Below are positions 41,534 to 50,390 of a stretch of 64,000 nucleotides of DNA, piece by piece. This stretch comes from Anoxybacter fermentans (GTDB taxonomy: Bacteria; Bacillota; Halanaerobiia; DY22613). Under the pieces are notes generated by a model. That model was given only the letters and a program-made list of their open reading frames with translations. It ran no database searches and had not been told where the DNA came from. The position numbers and the translations under genes are program-made. The stretch lies in the NCBI RefSeq assembly GCF_003991135.1, contig NZ_CP016379.1, forward strand, positions 1,178,001 through 1,242,000, given 5' to 3'. Positions within the stretch are counted from its first letter, which is position 1; every line of letters begins with the position of its first letter.

Positions 41534-42775
41534 TTATTTGATTTTTGCAAGTAATTGCTTGGTATGCTCCTTAATTTCCTCTTCTGAAAGAATCTTACGA
41601 GCTACACCAGAATCAATAGCAGCTTTACCAACCGCCGCAGCCACAGCAGGAGCAACTCTTTCATCAAATGGATTAGGAATAATATAGTCAGGAGATAGTT
41701 CTTCATCAGTGATCAGATTGGCAATAGCATGGGCAGCCGCAACCTTCATCTCTTCATTGATTTCAGTAGCTTCTACATCCAGAGCACCGCGGAAAACACC
41801 AGGAAAAGCCAATACATTGTTAATCTGGTTAGGATAATCCGAACGTCCTGTACCAATTACTCTTACACCGACTTCCTTTGCATCTTCAGGTATAATCTCC
41901 GGTACAGGATTGGCCATTGGAAAGAGAATTGGATCAGGATTCATTGCTTTAACCATCTCTTTATTTACCGCACCGCCAACAGAAAGACCGATAAATACAT
42001 CTGCGTCTTTTAAAGCCCCTGATAGATCGCCCTGATAGTTATAACCATTGGTTATCTCAGCAATCTGTTCTTTATATTTATTCATTCGCTCAGTCCGTCC
42101 TCTGTAAAGTGCACCCCTACTATCACACATTATAATCTTTTCCGGGTCTGCCCCGGCAGATATGATCAATTTAGTTACAGCTATGGCAGATGCACCCGCG
42201 CCATTTACAACAATTTTTAAGTCAGCCAATTTCTTTCCGGTTACCTTTAAAGCATTAATCAAACCAGCCAGAGTAACAATAGCAGTCCCATGCTGGTCAT
42301 CATGAAAAATAGCCATATTGGTCTCTTTTTTCAATCTTTCTTCAATTTCAAAGCAAGCAGGAGCTGCTATATCTTCTAAATTAATTCCAGCAAAAGTTGG
42401 TTCCAGAAGTTTACAAAATTTAACCACCTCATCTACATCCTTTGTAGAAATGCAGAGGGGAAAAGCATCAACTCCAGCAAAGTTTTTAAAAAGAACAGCT
42501 TTGCCTTCCATAACAGGGAGGGCAGCTTCCGGGCCAATATCTCCCAACCCAAGAACAGCAGTACCTGTTGAAACAACAGCTACCATATTACCTCTTGCAG
42601 TATATTCATTAACCTTGCTTCGATCAGCATGTATCTCTTTACATGGTTCAGCAACTCCTGGAGAATAAGCTAAGCTTAAATCCCAGGCATCTTTAACTTT
42701 GACTTTGCTTTTAACTTCCAATTTTCCCCGATTTTCAAGGTGCATCTTTAAAGCTTCTTCACGTAAATTTTTCAT
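41534..42775 (-). CDS. NAD(P)-dependent malic enzyme
   Basis: This 413-residue enzyme oxidatively decarboxylates malate to pyruvate. Features are [20 protein letters not shown] (about 30-49), the metal-binding [12 protein letters not shown] (about 157-168), and the nucleotide-binding [15 protein letters not shown] (about 187-201). It is the short bacterial type without a phosphotransacetylase domain. The start is ATG 42775 after GGAGGT; an upstream in-frame start lies within that site. It follows the two fumarase genes, giving a fumarate to malate to pyruvate route, or the reverse. Confidence 0.94.
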   Translation of the reverse strand: MKNLREEALKMHLENRGKLEVKSKVKVKDAWDLSLAYSPGVAEPCKEIHADRSKVNEYTARGNMVAVVSTGTAVLGLGDIGPEAALPVMEGKAVLFKNFAGVDAFPLCISTKDVDEVVKFCKLLEPTFAGINLEDIAAPACFEIEERLKKETNMAIFHDDQHGTAIVTLAGLINALKVTGKKLADLKIVVNGAGASAIAVTKLIISAGADPEKIIMCDSRGALYRGRTERMNKYKEQIAEITNGYNYQGDLSGALKDADVFIGLSVGGAVNKEMVKAMNPDPILFPMANPVPEIIPEDAKEVGVRVIGTGRSDYPNQINNVLAFPGVFRGALDVEATEINEEMKVAAAHAIANLITDEELSPDYIIPNPFDERVAPAVAAAVGKAAIDSGVARKILSEEEIKEHTKQLLAKIK

Positions 42776-42804
42776 CTTAATTTTACCTCCCATTTCTGCT
42801 GCTA

Positions 42805-43365
42805 TTATTTATTTTTTCGATAAAGACTTTGACCTTCTTCATATAAATCGCCACCATAGATATCATTGACAACAATTAACGGAAAATCTTTTACAACCAG
42901 TCGTCGAATCGCTTCTGTTCCAAGATCTTCATAAGCTATAAGCTCCACTTCTTTGATTCTTTCAGCAATCAGTGCAGCAGCACCTCCTACAGCGCCAAAG
43001 TAAACCGCTTTATGCTTCCGCATAGCCTCCTTCACTTTTTCAGAACGGGAACCTTTACCGATCATCCCTTTTAATCCCTGTTCGATAAGCCGGGGAGCAT
43101 AGGGATCCATCCGATAACTGGTAGTTGGCCCGGCTGAACCTATAATTTTTCCGGGTTTTGCCGGAGTAGGGCCAACATAATAGATTACCTGGCCCTTTAA
43201 ATCAAAAGGTAAATCTTTACCTTCATCAAGAAGTTTTACCAACCGAGCATGGGCAGCATCCCGGGCAGAATAAATTACTCCTGATAGGAGTACTTTATCA
43301 CCACTACGTAAACTTTCCAGATCTTCATTGGTCAAAGGTGTAGTCAAATGTTTCACCAAGATCAC
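42805..43365 (-). CDS. Class I fumarate hydratase, beta subunit
   Basis: This 186-residue protein is the C-terminal half of a two-subunit, iron-sulfur fumarase or tartrate dehydratase. Typical segments are GDKVLLSGVIYSARDAAHAR (about 18-37), YYVGPTPAKPGKIIGSAGPT and YFGAVGGAAALI. It starts 3 bp after the alpha-subunit stop codon and precedes malic enzyme. With that neighbour fumarate hydratase is more likely than tartrate dehydratase. Confidence 0.92.
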   Translation of the reverse strand: MILVKHLTTPLTNEDLESLRSGDKVLLSGVIYSARDAAHARLVKLLDEGKDLPFDLKGQVIYYVGPTPAKPGKIIGSAGPTTSYRMDPYAPRLIEQGLKGMIGKGSRSEKVKEAMRKHKAVYFGAVGGAAALIAERIKEVELIAYEDLGTEAIRRLVVKDFPLIVVNDIYGGDLYEEGQSLYRKNK

Positions 43366-43368
43366 CTC

Positions 43369-44208
43369 TTACAGTACCGTCTCTTTGTGTCGAGCAGCAT
43401 GACAGTTAAGATTTACTGCTACCGGTAGGCTAGCAATGTGACAAGGGAAAATTTCAATATTAACATCCAGGGCGGTAATAACTCCTCCAAAACCTGCTGG
43501 CCCAATACCCAAATCATTGATCTTTTGCAAAAGTATCTGTTCCAATTCAGCAATTTCAGGATCAGGATGGCTACTTCCTATTTCTCTTAGCAGAGCTTTT
43601 TTCGCCAGATAGGCAGCTTTTTCAAATGTTCCCCCAATACCTACACCCACTACAATAGGGGGACAGGGATTTGGGCCCGCTTCCTTGACACACTGGAGAA
43701 CAAAGTCAATAACTCCTTCCTTACCATCAGCAGGTTTAAGCATCTTAATTTTGCTCATATTCTCACTACCGCCGCCTTTAGGGGCAACAATAATTTTTAA
43801 ATTATCACCCGATACCAATTCAGTGTGGATAACAGCCGGAGTATTGTCACCAGTATTCCTCCGTCGGAATGGGTGTTCCACAATAGATTTACGCAAATAT
43901 CCTTCTGCATATCCTAGCCGCACACCTTCCTGCACAGCTTCTTCTAAGTTGCCCTCGATTCTCAAATCCTGACCTACTTCGAGAAAGACAACTGTATATC
44001 CAGTATCCTGACACATGGGAACTCTTTTTTGTTTAGCAATCTTAGCATTTTCAATCAGTTGTTCTAAAATTTCTCGTCCTATCTCTGACTCTTCTATCTC
44101 TAATGCTTTTTTAAAAGCATTCATTACATCTTCGCCCAAAAAAAAGTTGGCTTCCTGGCAAAGCCTTGCAACCTCTCTGGTAATGGTTTCAGCTTTAATG
44201 ATCTTCAA
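43369..44208 (-). CDS. Class I fumarate hydratase, alpha subunit
   Basis: This 279-residue subunit binds the [4Fe-4S] cluster. Cluster cysteines are in PMCQDTG (about residue 62), GPNPCPPIVVGVG (about 183) and the later FPCHIAS. The start is TTG 44208: the only GGAGGG site is 12 bases upstream and no ATG fits. A promoter with TTGTGC and TATAGA lies at 44294-44322. It forms the fumarase with the next gene, and the operon ends with malic enzyme and a repeat. Confidence 0.93.
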   Translation of the reverse strand: MKIIKAETITREVARLCQEANFFLGEDVMNAFKKALEIEESEIGREILEQLIENAKIAKQKRVPMCQDTGYTVVFLEVGQDLRIEGNLEEAVQEGVRLGYAEGYLRKSIVEHPFRRRNTGDNTPAVIHTELVSGDNLKIIVAPKGGGSENMSKIKMLKPADGKEGVIDFVLQCVKEAGPNPCPPIVVGVGIGGTFEKAAYLAKKALLREIGSSHPDPEIAELEQILLQKINDLGIGPAGFGGVITALDVNIEIFPCHIASLPVAVNLNCHAARHKETVL

Positions 44209-44293
44209 TTTTCTTATATCCCTCCTTACCTTATATATTCCCCTCTACCTACTCCGTTCATTAAAAGATTATCCTCTTTTTCCACTATAGTTT

Positions 44294-44322
44294 TCTATAG
44301 GAGAAGGCTAACTCCTGCACAA
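44294..44322 (-). promoter_or_regulatory. Promoter of the fumarase-malic enzyme operon
   Basis: TTGTGC (44317-44322) and TATAGA (44294-44299) are 17 bases apart on the minus strand. GCAGGAGTT overlaps the -35 region, as in the grd and HAD promoters. Confidence 0.6.
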
Positions 44323-44427
44323 ATCTTAAAATTTTTCTTTTTTATAATAATGACAGGGAAAGCATTATTATATCTCCCAATAATAGTTTTTCCGATAAGT
44401 CCCCATTCAGAATGATATAATGATTTT

Positions 44428-44637
44428 ACTACAAAAAAGCTAATTTTTTGCTTCTTGAGAAATTTTTCGAATCATCTAAAGCTCGATTTCCGCCGAAATA
44501 AGGCTTCCTAATCAAAGGCCCCCCCTGGCCCTTGATTAGCTCATCACCTCCTGTGATGAGGCCTTATTTCGTCGGAAATCTCGCTAAGATAATTTGGCGA
44601 AAAATTTTTATGTCGCTCAAAATTAGCTTTTTGTAGT
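44428..44637 (-). repeat. Near-palindromic intergenic repeat, copy 9
   Basis: This 210-bp copy ends with ACTACAAAAAAGC and GCTTTTTGTAGT: the family consensus ACTGC/GCAGT has changed on both sides to ACTAC/GTAGT, keeping the pairing. The inner arm is TTTCCGCCGAAATAAGG facing CCTTATTTCGTCGGAAA. It lies between the XRE regulator stop (44685) and the fumarase promoter. Confidence 0.92.
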
Positions 44638-44684
44638 TTAATCATATAATGATTTAAAAAAAACCAGGGAAATTATACCCTGGC

Positions 44685-45089
44685 TTAATCACAAGTCTTT
44701 ATTTTTTCTGTTAAATTTTTCTTAAGTCCAGTAATAAACTGGGTCAAATGATACCTGGTAAGAGAATCAATTCCTTCCAGGGCTTTAAGTAAAGCCAAAT
44801 TTTCTTTATTAAGCAAATGGTAATTTGTTTTTAACTGTTCATCTTTGATTACAATATTTTCTTCTGAATCAGGATCAATTAAATCAGTTAAAATAGCCAA
44901 CTCCTGAATACTTACTCCAAATCCTTTAGCCAGTTGAATAAAGGTTTCCATATGGGGACGCCTTTGAGGATCTGTCTCTAACCTGGAGATTGTTGACTGA
45001 TGAATTCCCGATTTTAGACTTAATTCCTGCAAAGTCATTCCGCGTTCTTCACGTAATTTACGCAATCTGGAGCCAAAAGTCTCTTCCAT
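44685..45089 (-). CDS. XRE-family transcriptional regulator
   Basis: This 134-residue protein has an N-terminal helix-turn-helix of the Cro/C1 type (FGSRLRKLREERGMTLQELS, then SGIHQSTISRLETDPQRRPH). A C-terminal helical part contains NKENLALLKALEGIDSLTRY. The start ATG 45089 follows GGAAGGGTG. The promoter region carries two TTGTC/GACAA inverted repeats that could be its own operators. Its target beyond itself is unknown; the neighbouring hydrogenase and fumarase operons are candidates. Confidence 0.88.
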   Translation of the reverse strand: MEETFGSRLRKLREERGMTLQELSLKSGIHQSTISRLETDPQRRPHMETFIQLAKGFGVSIQELAILTDLIDPDSEENIVIKDEQLKTNYHLLNKENLALLKALEGIDSLTRYHLTQFITGLKKNLTEKIKTCD

Positions 45090-45124
45090 TATTTTCACCC
45101 TTCCTTTGCCGTACTTTACTATAT

Positions 45125-45153
45125 ATTATACAAAATATGTTGTCTTTTGACAA
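45125..45153 (-). promoter_or_regulatory. Promoter of the XRE regulator
   Basis: TTGTCA (45148-45153) and a perfect TATAAT (45125-45130) are 17 bases apart on the minus strand, about 36 bases upstream of the start codon. The -35 box is inside the inverted repeat at 45140-45153. Confidence 0.75.
45140..45153. promoter_or_regulatory. Candidate operator 1 of the XRE regulator
   Basis: TTGTC-TTTT-GACAA is a perfect 5-bp inverted repeat overlapping the -35 box. A second TTGTC/GACAA repeat is centred 36-37 bp away. Confidence 0.6.
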
Positions 45154-45175
45154 TATATTTTGAGTAAATTTTTGT

Positions 45176-45190
45176 TTGTCAATACGACAA
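45176..45190. promoter_or_regulatory. Candidate operator 2 of the XRE regulator
   Basis: TTGTC-AATAC-GACAA repeats the same half-sites with a 5-base spacer, upstream of the promoter. Paired sites of this kind are common for dimeric phage-like repressors. Confidence 0.55.
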
Positions 45191-45250
45191 AGGATTAATA
45201 TTTTAACAATTTCCCTTCTAGTACTATAAAGATTTAATATGTTAGATTTA

Positions 45251-46879
45251 TTATTTCTCTGCATTATTTCTTATTTTTATTACATCTTCGTCTTTAGCAG
45301 TATTTTTTCCTTCTACTGCATGGCGAACTTTTCCCGACTTAACCCTGGCTTCTTCGTAGGCTTCTTCTTCTTTTTTTCGGACAGCAAAGGGATTTTCATA
45401 AGGATACTTATATGGCGCATTTTTAGCAAATTCGGTCACTATCTGACGGGCTTTTTTTGTTGGCAATAAAGTTCCTGGCCCGCCAATACATCCGCCCGGA
45501 CAGGCCATTCCTTCGATAAGATGACCATCTAATTTACCGTTTTTTGCTAAAGTCAAAACTTTGCTACACTCTGAAAGACTATCTGCCTGCATCACTTTAA
45601 TCTTACTCTCTGGATACCAGAGTTCCATATTCCGCTTAATGGCCTGCGCTACTCCACCAGAGATAGCATATCCGCGTCCCCCCACAGATGCATAATTAAT
45701 CTTCACATCTTCACTTAACTGAGTTAATTCTATTCCTGCTGCAACGAAAATGCCTGCGAGTTCTTCAAAGGTTATTACATAATCCACATATTGACGCACT
45801 TCTTTATTTAAAGCCTCCAATTTTTTAGAAATACACGGTCCAATGAAAACTACTTTTCCCTCAAGGTCCCGCTCTTTTACATAACGTGCAGTAGCAACCA
45901 TCGGCGTATGAGATGGAGAAATATATTTATAGAGTTCCGGGAAATACTTTTTTGCTATCATAGTCCAGGAAGGGCAACAGGAAGTTCCCATAAAAGGCTG
46001 TTCTTTCGGTACCCTGTCAATCAAAATTTTAACTTCATGCATCGACGCGATATCCGCACCAAGGGCCACCTCTACTACCTCTTTAAATCCCAGTTTCTCA
46101 AGACCTTTAAATATCTGTTCAGGCGAAACCAGAGGACCAAACTGACCGACAAAACTTGGCGCAATAATTGCATACAGCTTCTTTCCGGCCTTAAGAGCTA
46201 GAAGCATCTGAAAGATTTCTGATTTATCAGATACAGCCCCAAAAGGACAATCAACTACACACATTCCACAGACAACACACCGATCCAGATTTACATAAGC
46301 CCGTCCATCTTTACGACTTTCGATTGCATCTATTCCACAGGCTGCAGCACATGGACGGTCAAAACGTACTATAGCTTCATATGGACATGCCTTCTGACAT
46401 CTACCACAATGTACGCATTTTTCATCTATATTTGCTCTATCATCAACTATACTAACAGCATTTACTGGACAGACGATTACACAGGGATGAGCCAGACAGT
46501 TCCGACAATTATTTGTCACATAGAATTGATCCTCAGGGCAGGCTTCACAGGCAGCAGGAATCACATTAACAAGAGGTGGTTCTAAAATCTTATCAATCGA
46601 ATAAGCTTTCTCCACAGCCTTAGCAAGCCGCTTATGTTCCCCCTGATCCACTAGAGGAAGTCCCAAAGCAAGTCTGGTTCGTTCGGCAATAATAGCTCTC
46701 TCCCGGAAAACACTTTCTCTAAACTGTGGTTTGTAACCTGGAATAATCTTATATGGTATATCATCAACCTCTTTAATCACTTCATCAAGACTATCAGTAT
46801 GAAGTGCTAGACTGGCTACTTCTTTGAATACTTTCCGCCTTAACTCCACTATCGGTGTAAAGAATCCTTTGGTCATCAT
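45251..46879 (-). CDS. [FeFe] hydrogenase, group B-like
   Basis: This 542-residue iron hydrogenase makes or consumes H2. A region with many cysteines (about residues 105-215) holds several [4Fe-4S] clusters, including CVHCGRCQKACP and CVVCGMCVVDCP. The H-cluster motifs are GTSCCPSWT (L1; group B has TSCCP where group A has TSCSP), GPCISKKLEA (L2) and EGMACPGGCIGGPG (L3). An N-terminal domain of about 100 residues has no cluster motif. The gene overlaps the upstream [2Fe-2S] protein gene by 4 bp. Electron donor and direction are not evident; ferredoxin is most likely. Confidence 0.93.
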   Translation of the reverse strand: MMTKGFFTPIVELRRKVFKEVASLALHTDSLDEVIKEVDDIPYKIIPGYKPQFRESVFRERAIIAERTRLALGLPLVDQGEHKRLAKAVEKAYSIDKILEPPLVNVIPAACEACPEDQFYVTNNCRNCLAHPCVIVCPVNAVSIVDDRANIDEKCVHCGRCQKACPYEAIVRFDRPCAAACGIDAIESRKDGRAYVNLDRCVVCGMCVVDCPFGAVSDKSEIFQMLLALKAGKKLYAIIAPSFVGQFGPLVSPEQIFKGLEKLGFKEVVEVALGADIASMHEVKILIDRVPKEQPFMGTSCCPSWTMIAKKYFPELYKYISPSHTPMVATARYVKERDLEGKVVFIGPCISKKLEALNKEVRQYVDYVITFEELAGIFVAAGIELTQLSEDVKINYASVGGRGYAISGGVAQAIKRNMELWYPESKIKVMQADSLSECSKVLTLAKNGKLDGHLIEGMACPGGCIGGPGTLLPTKKARQIVTEFAKNAPYKYPYENPFAVRKKEEEAYEEARVKSGKVRHAVEGKNTAKDEDVIKIRNNAEK

Positions 46880-47139
46880 TCTTTAACCACATCCCGTTCT
46901 TTCTTTATCAGGTCCATAATCACTTCAAAAACTTTTTCAGCAGAAGCTGAATATATCGGTTTACCATTGACCTTAACCATTGGTGGATCTTCTTCATTAC
47001 AATGATCGAAACATTTGACATACTCAATACTGATCTCATCTTCCATTTCCTTTGCTACATCTTCCAACATCATACCTAGATTGAGTGCTCCCATCATAGC
47101 ACAATAGGTACCTGCACAAATTTCTACATGAATCTTCAT
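46876..47139 (-). CDS. [2Fe-2S] thioredoxin-like ferredoxin, hydrogenase partner
   Basis: This 87-residue protein resembles the NuoE/HydA-type thioredoxin-fold ferredoxin. Four cysteines (C8 and C13 in ICAGTYC, C43 and C47 in KCFDHC) are placed to bind one [2Fe-2S] cluster. It is translationally coupled to the [FeFe] hydrogenase by ATGA overlap, so it probably shuttles electrons to or from it. No NuoF-like NADH-binding subunit is nearby, which argues against a classical bifurcating trimer here. Confidence 0.88.
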   Translation of the reverse strand: MKIHVEICAGTYCAMMGALNLGMMLEDVAKEMEDEISIEYVKCFDHCNEEDPPMVKVNGKPIYSASAEKVFEVIMDLIKKERDVVKE

Positions 47140-47213
47140 CTTTTCGCCCCCTTAATAGCTCTTTATTGAATATCTACCATTAACATGCTTAATAGGGCGA
47201 AAATTATGCCTTT

Positions 47214-47247
47214 AAAAAAACCGTAACCCTTTTTAAGGGTTACGGTT
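47214..47247 (-). terminator. Terminator overlapping the end of the large TPR gene
   Basis: AACCGTAACCCTT (47219-47231) pairs perfectly with AAGGGTTACGGTT (47235-47247), followed on the minus strand by seven U. The TPR stop codon (47240-47242) lies inside the downstream arm. Confidence 0.85.
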
Positions 47248-49039
47248 TTTGTGGTTCGGCAGGTAACACTTCAAAATCAGGATTTTTTTGATTTTCAAGC
47301 CAGGCAATTCGTGTTAAATAAAATTTACTTCCTTCATTAAGTGGGTAACGTTTTAAATAGGCCTCAAAATAGGGTTTTGCTTTCTTAAATTCATTTAAAT
47401 AAAAGTACGCCTTACCTAGAGGATACATCGCATAATAATAATCAGGTTTAATTTGCAAACTTTTTTTATAATACTTAACAGCCTCTTTGTATTGATCCAG
47501 GGCATAATAAGTGTCAGCTAAAAAACGATATGCTTCATAATCATCAGGATTTTTTGTAATAGCTTCCATCAAATATTCCCTGGCTTGAATATAATCACCT
47601 TTTAAAAGAAGAATATATCCCAGATTACGATCATAACGTCCGTCATTTGGATCTATATTTCGGGCCTTTTTATAGAGAGAAAAAGCCTGATCCAATCGAT
47701 CGGTATCTCGATAGATCTGCGCCAAATTGTTAATAGCCAAAAGATGATCTGGTGTAATTTGTAAAATAGTCTCATAAGTAGCTATCTCTTTATCGATCTG
47801 TTTTAATTTATAATAGACATTAGCTTTAATAAGATAAAGTTCTATATTTGTCGGCTGTAACTCTATTGCTCTCTCAAGATATGGAAGTGCTTTATCATAA
47901 TCTTTTAATTTAAAATATACCGCACTGAGATTAGTTAAAAGATCTAGATTATCAGGTGATAATTCGAGTGCCTGCTTATAGACTTTAACTACATCTGCCC
48001 AACGTTTCTCTCTCTGATACAAATTTATTAATTCAAGATAATAAGATAGTTGGTCAGGATTTAGATCAATAGTATATAAAAGATATTTTTCAGCCAATTT
48101 ATAGTTTCCTAACGCCAGATGAGAACGATACATAATATGTAGTACTGTTACTAATGGTGGATATTTTTTTAAGTACTGCTCAAAGGTATTAAGGGCTTTT
48201 TGATACATTTCCTGCTGAAAATAAAGTTGCCCTAACATTAAAAGTACCTCTGCCTTATCAGGTTTGTTCTTCAAAATTGTCTCCAGACTTTCTATGGCTT
48301 TAGATGGGTTTTGGTTCATATTATATTGCGCCAATTTTAGACGAAGCTGTTCCTTTTCTTCAGGACTAATATGTTTTTCTTTAAGTGCTTGTTCTGTTAA
48401 AGCAATAGCCTGGCGAAAATTCCCCAACTGATAATATGATTCTGCTAATCCAGTATAGAGACCATAATTCCTGATTCCATAAATATAGGCCATCTGATAA
48501 GCCTGGGCCGCATCCAGGGGCTGTAAGTTTTCCAGAAAAAGTTTTCCTAAAACAGCCCAGATTTCACCACGATCAGGATAGAATTTACTTGCAGTGCTTA
48601 AGGCTTTCTTTGCCTGATATTGATCTCCTTCATTCAAATATATAAACCCTAGAAGATATTCAGTCACCGGATAATTTGCAACTTCCCGGGCTTTCTCAAG
48701 AAAAGTTCTGGCTTTATCGTAATCTTTAATAGCGAGGTAGGCCTGCCCAAGTCCCAAATATTCTAAATCAGGTTGTTCATTATATTGAATAGAAGTCTGA
48801 AAGGCATGAATTGCATCCTCAAAGCGGTCCCGGTATAAGTATATAAATCCGAGATATAAATATCCTTCATAATTATGAGGAGAAAATGATAATAAATCCT
48901 TAAAAATAGCTTCTGCCTTAACCAGATCCCCTTTGATAAGTGCATCTTTACCAGAAGAGATTAAACTGGCACGATATGTACAACCAGAGCTAAATATGAT
49001 TAATATAATAAGAAATATTATACAAAGCTTGCGTTCCAT
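47240..49039 (-). CDS. TPR-repeat lipoprotein
   Basis: This 599-residue protein has a lipoprotein signal peptide (lipobox SSGC, Cys about residue 20) followed by about 15-16 tetratricopeptide repeats filling the rest. Typical units read YLYLGFIYLYRDRFEDAIHAF or YRFLADTYYALDQYKEAVKYY (21 each, here trimmed). Such solenoids are protein-binding scaffolds. Lipidation suggests anchoring at a membrane, possibly for assembly of an envelope complex. Its last codons lie in the terminator hairpin. The partner is unknown. Confidence 0.88.
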   Translation of the reverse strand: MERKLCIIFLIILIIFSSGCTYRASLISSGKDALIKGDLVKAEAIFKDLLSFSPHNYEGYLYLGFIYLYRDRFEDAIHAFQTSIQYNEQPDLEYLGLGQAYLAIKDYDKARTFLEKAREVANYPVTEYLLGFIYLNEGDQYQAKKALSTASKFYPDRGEIWAVLGKLFLENLQPLDAAQAYQMAYIYGIRNYGLYTGLAESYYQLGNFRQAIALTEQALKEKHISPEEKEQLRLKLAQYNMNQNPSKAIESLETILKNKPDKAEVLLMLGQLYFQQEMYQKALNTFEQYLKKYPPLVTVLHIMYRSHLALGNYKLAEKYLLYTIDLNPDQLSYYLELINLYQREKRWADVVKVYKQALELSPDNLDLLTNLSAVYFKLKDYDKALPYLERAIELQPTNIELYLIKANVYYKLKQIDKEIATYETILQITPDHLLAINNLAQIYRDTDRLDQAFSLYKKARNIDPNDGRYDRNLGYILLLKGDYIQAREYLMEAITKNPDDYEAYRFLADTYYALDQYKEAVKYYKKSLQIKPDYYYAMYPLGKAYFYLNEFKKAKPYFEAYLKRYPLNEGSKFYLTRIAWLENQKNPDFEVLPAEPQKP

Positions 49040-49290
49040 AATATCAGCTTCCTTATCTAAAGTGTATAGTATTTTTTCGTCACAAACGGATAAAAACCTT
49101 TTTTATAGGGAATATATTTCATTTTCTTTTTCGCAAAAAAATCATTCCCTAATCTTTTGTTTACATTTTCTAAAAAATTTTATTCCAACCTGAAGAAAAG
49201 TTTTCCTATTTAACATAATAAAGGCCTATTACTTATACAAAAGAAGCGCTATTTAATTATAATATCCTTCGTTATTGTAAAAGAATTGCC

Positions 49291-49326
49291 AAAAAAACTG
49301 ACCCAAAAAATAGGGTCAGTTTTTTA
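49291..49326 (-). terminator. Terminator of the small TPR gene
   Basis: AACTGACCC and GGGTCAGTT form a perfect 9-bp stem with an A-rich loop. On the minus strand it is followed by a U run. It lies 14 bases past the stop codon at 49340. Confidence 0.85.
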
Positions 49327-49339
49327 TAGATTTTATAGA

Positions 49340-50083
49340 CTATTCTTCTTTTGTGTTTTTATACCTTTTTTCCAATACACGTTCTAAATTTACAACTGAC
49401 TTTTTATAATTAGGATTTAAATCCAAAGCCCTATTGTAAGCCTCGATAGCTTTATCCAGCTCTCCAATATTCTCATAGGCAATCCCCAGATTGTTATAAA
49501 TAAACGGATAGGGTGGATTGAGTTCAGCAGCTTTCTGTAACTCAATACTTGCCTTCAAATATTCACCCAGTTTTAAATATGCCAGACCTAAATTGTTCAA
49601 AGCAAAATAATTTTTGGGATTGAGTTCTATAGATTTAATAAAGAATTCGGTAGATTTGAGATATTCTTTTTGATTTAGATATAAAAGTCCCCAGACATTA
49701 TAAAGATCATCATCGTCGTCTTTTAAGGTCTCAGCTAATTTAAGAGTTTGCAGGCACTTATCCCATTCCTTTAAATTTAGATATGCTCTACTTAGATTAA
49801 CCAGAGTCTTATAATGATCAGGCAAAATCTGATGTGCTTCTTCAAAATAGCGTGCAGAATTTCTATAATCTCCAAGTCGGTAATAAGTAAGCCCCATCAT
49901 ATATCTGAGATAATGGTGGTTGGGCATTTCTGAATAAGCTGCTTGAAATGCTTCAATAGCCTTTATATAATCGCGATTTTCAAACGCCTCAATCCCCTGT
50001 TGATAGTTTTCATTGGCCAGAACCTGGAGTTGAAAACTAAGAACTATAATCACCATAACTGTCAAAAATATTACTTTTTTCAT
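49340..50083 (-). CDS. Exported TPR-repeat protein
   Basis: This 247-residue protein has a signal peptide (hydrophobic residues 5-19, cleavage near VLANE) without a lipobox, followed by about six TPR units. The last ones (FIYNNLGIAYENIGELDKAI) are close to consensus. It is probably periplasmic. The large TPR lipoprotein encoded immediately downstream (with a terminator between) suggests related roles, but no partner is known. A short charged tail ends the protein. Confidence 0.85.
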   Translation of the reverse strand: MKKVIFLTVMVIIVLSFQLQVLANENYQQGIEAFENRDYIKAIEAFQAAYSEMPNHHYLRYMMGLTYYRLGDYRNSARYFEEAHQILPDHYKTLVNLSRAYLNLKEWDKCLQTLKLAETLKDDDDDLYNVWGLLYLNQKEYLKSTEFFIKSIELNPKNYFALNNLGLAYLKLGEYLKASIELQKAAELNPPYPFIYNNLGIAYENIGELDKAIEAYNRALDLNPNYKKSVVNLERVLEKRYKNTKEE

Positions 50084-50390
50084 ACTGTTTCCCTCCTTGA
50101 ATTTAAACTTACTCTATTTAAATTTAACAAATATGTCCACTACCTGACTGTCAAATTGAGTTTTACTAAGACTAATAATTCGAAAATACCACCCCATTAA
50201 AAAAAGAAACCTACAGAGGTAAATCAAATAAAACAAATACACATAGCAAAATATCACAAACCAGTATCTTTTCCCATAATTTAGACCATCTCATAATTCC
50301 TGCTACATGACTAAATGTATTTAATTAGACATATTTTATTGTTTTATTCGACATTTGTCTCTAATTTCCTTTATTTCTGGACTAAAATAT
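50084..50390. other. Gap upstream of the small TPR gene
   Basis: No gene is seen. A weak promoter candidate on the minus strand is TAGCAG (50300-50305), a 16-base spacer and TAAATT (50278-50283). It carries the GCAGGAATT motif seen at other promoters. Confidence 0.4.

Noticed and set aside
41499-41687. Plus-strand frame starting MSLKISFLQF
   Set aside because: It begins in repeat copy 8 and continues antisense to malic enzyme, with no family match.
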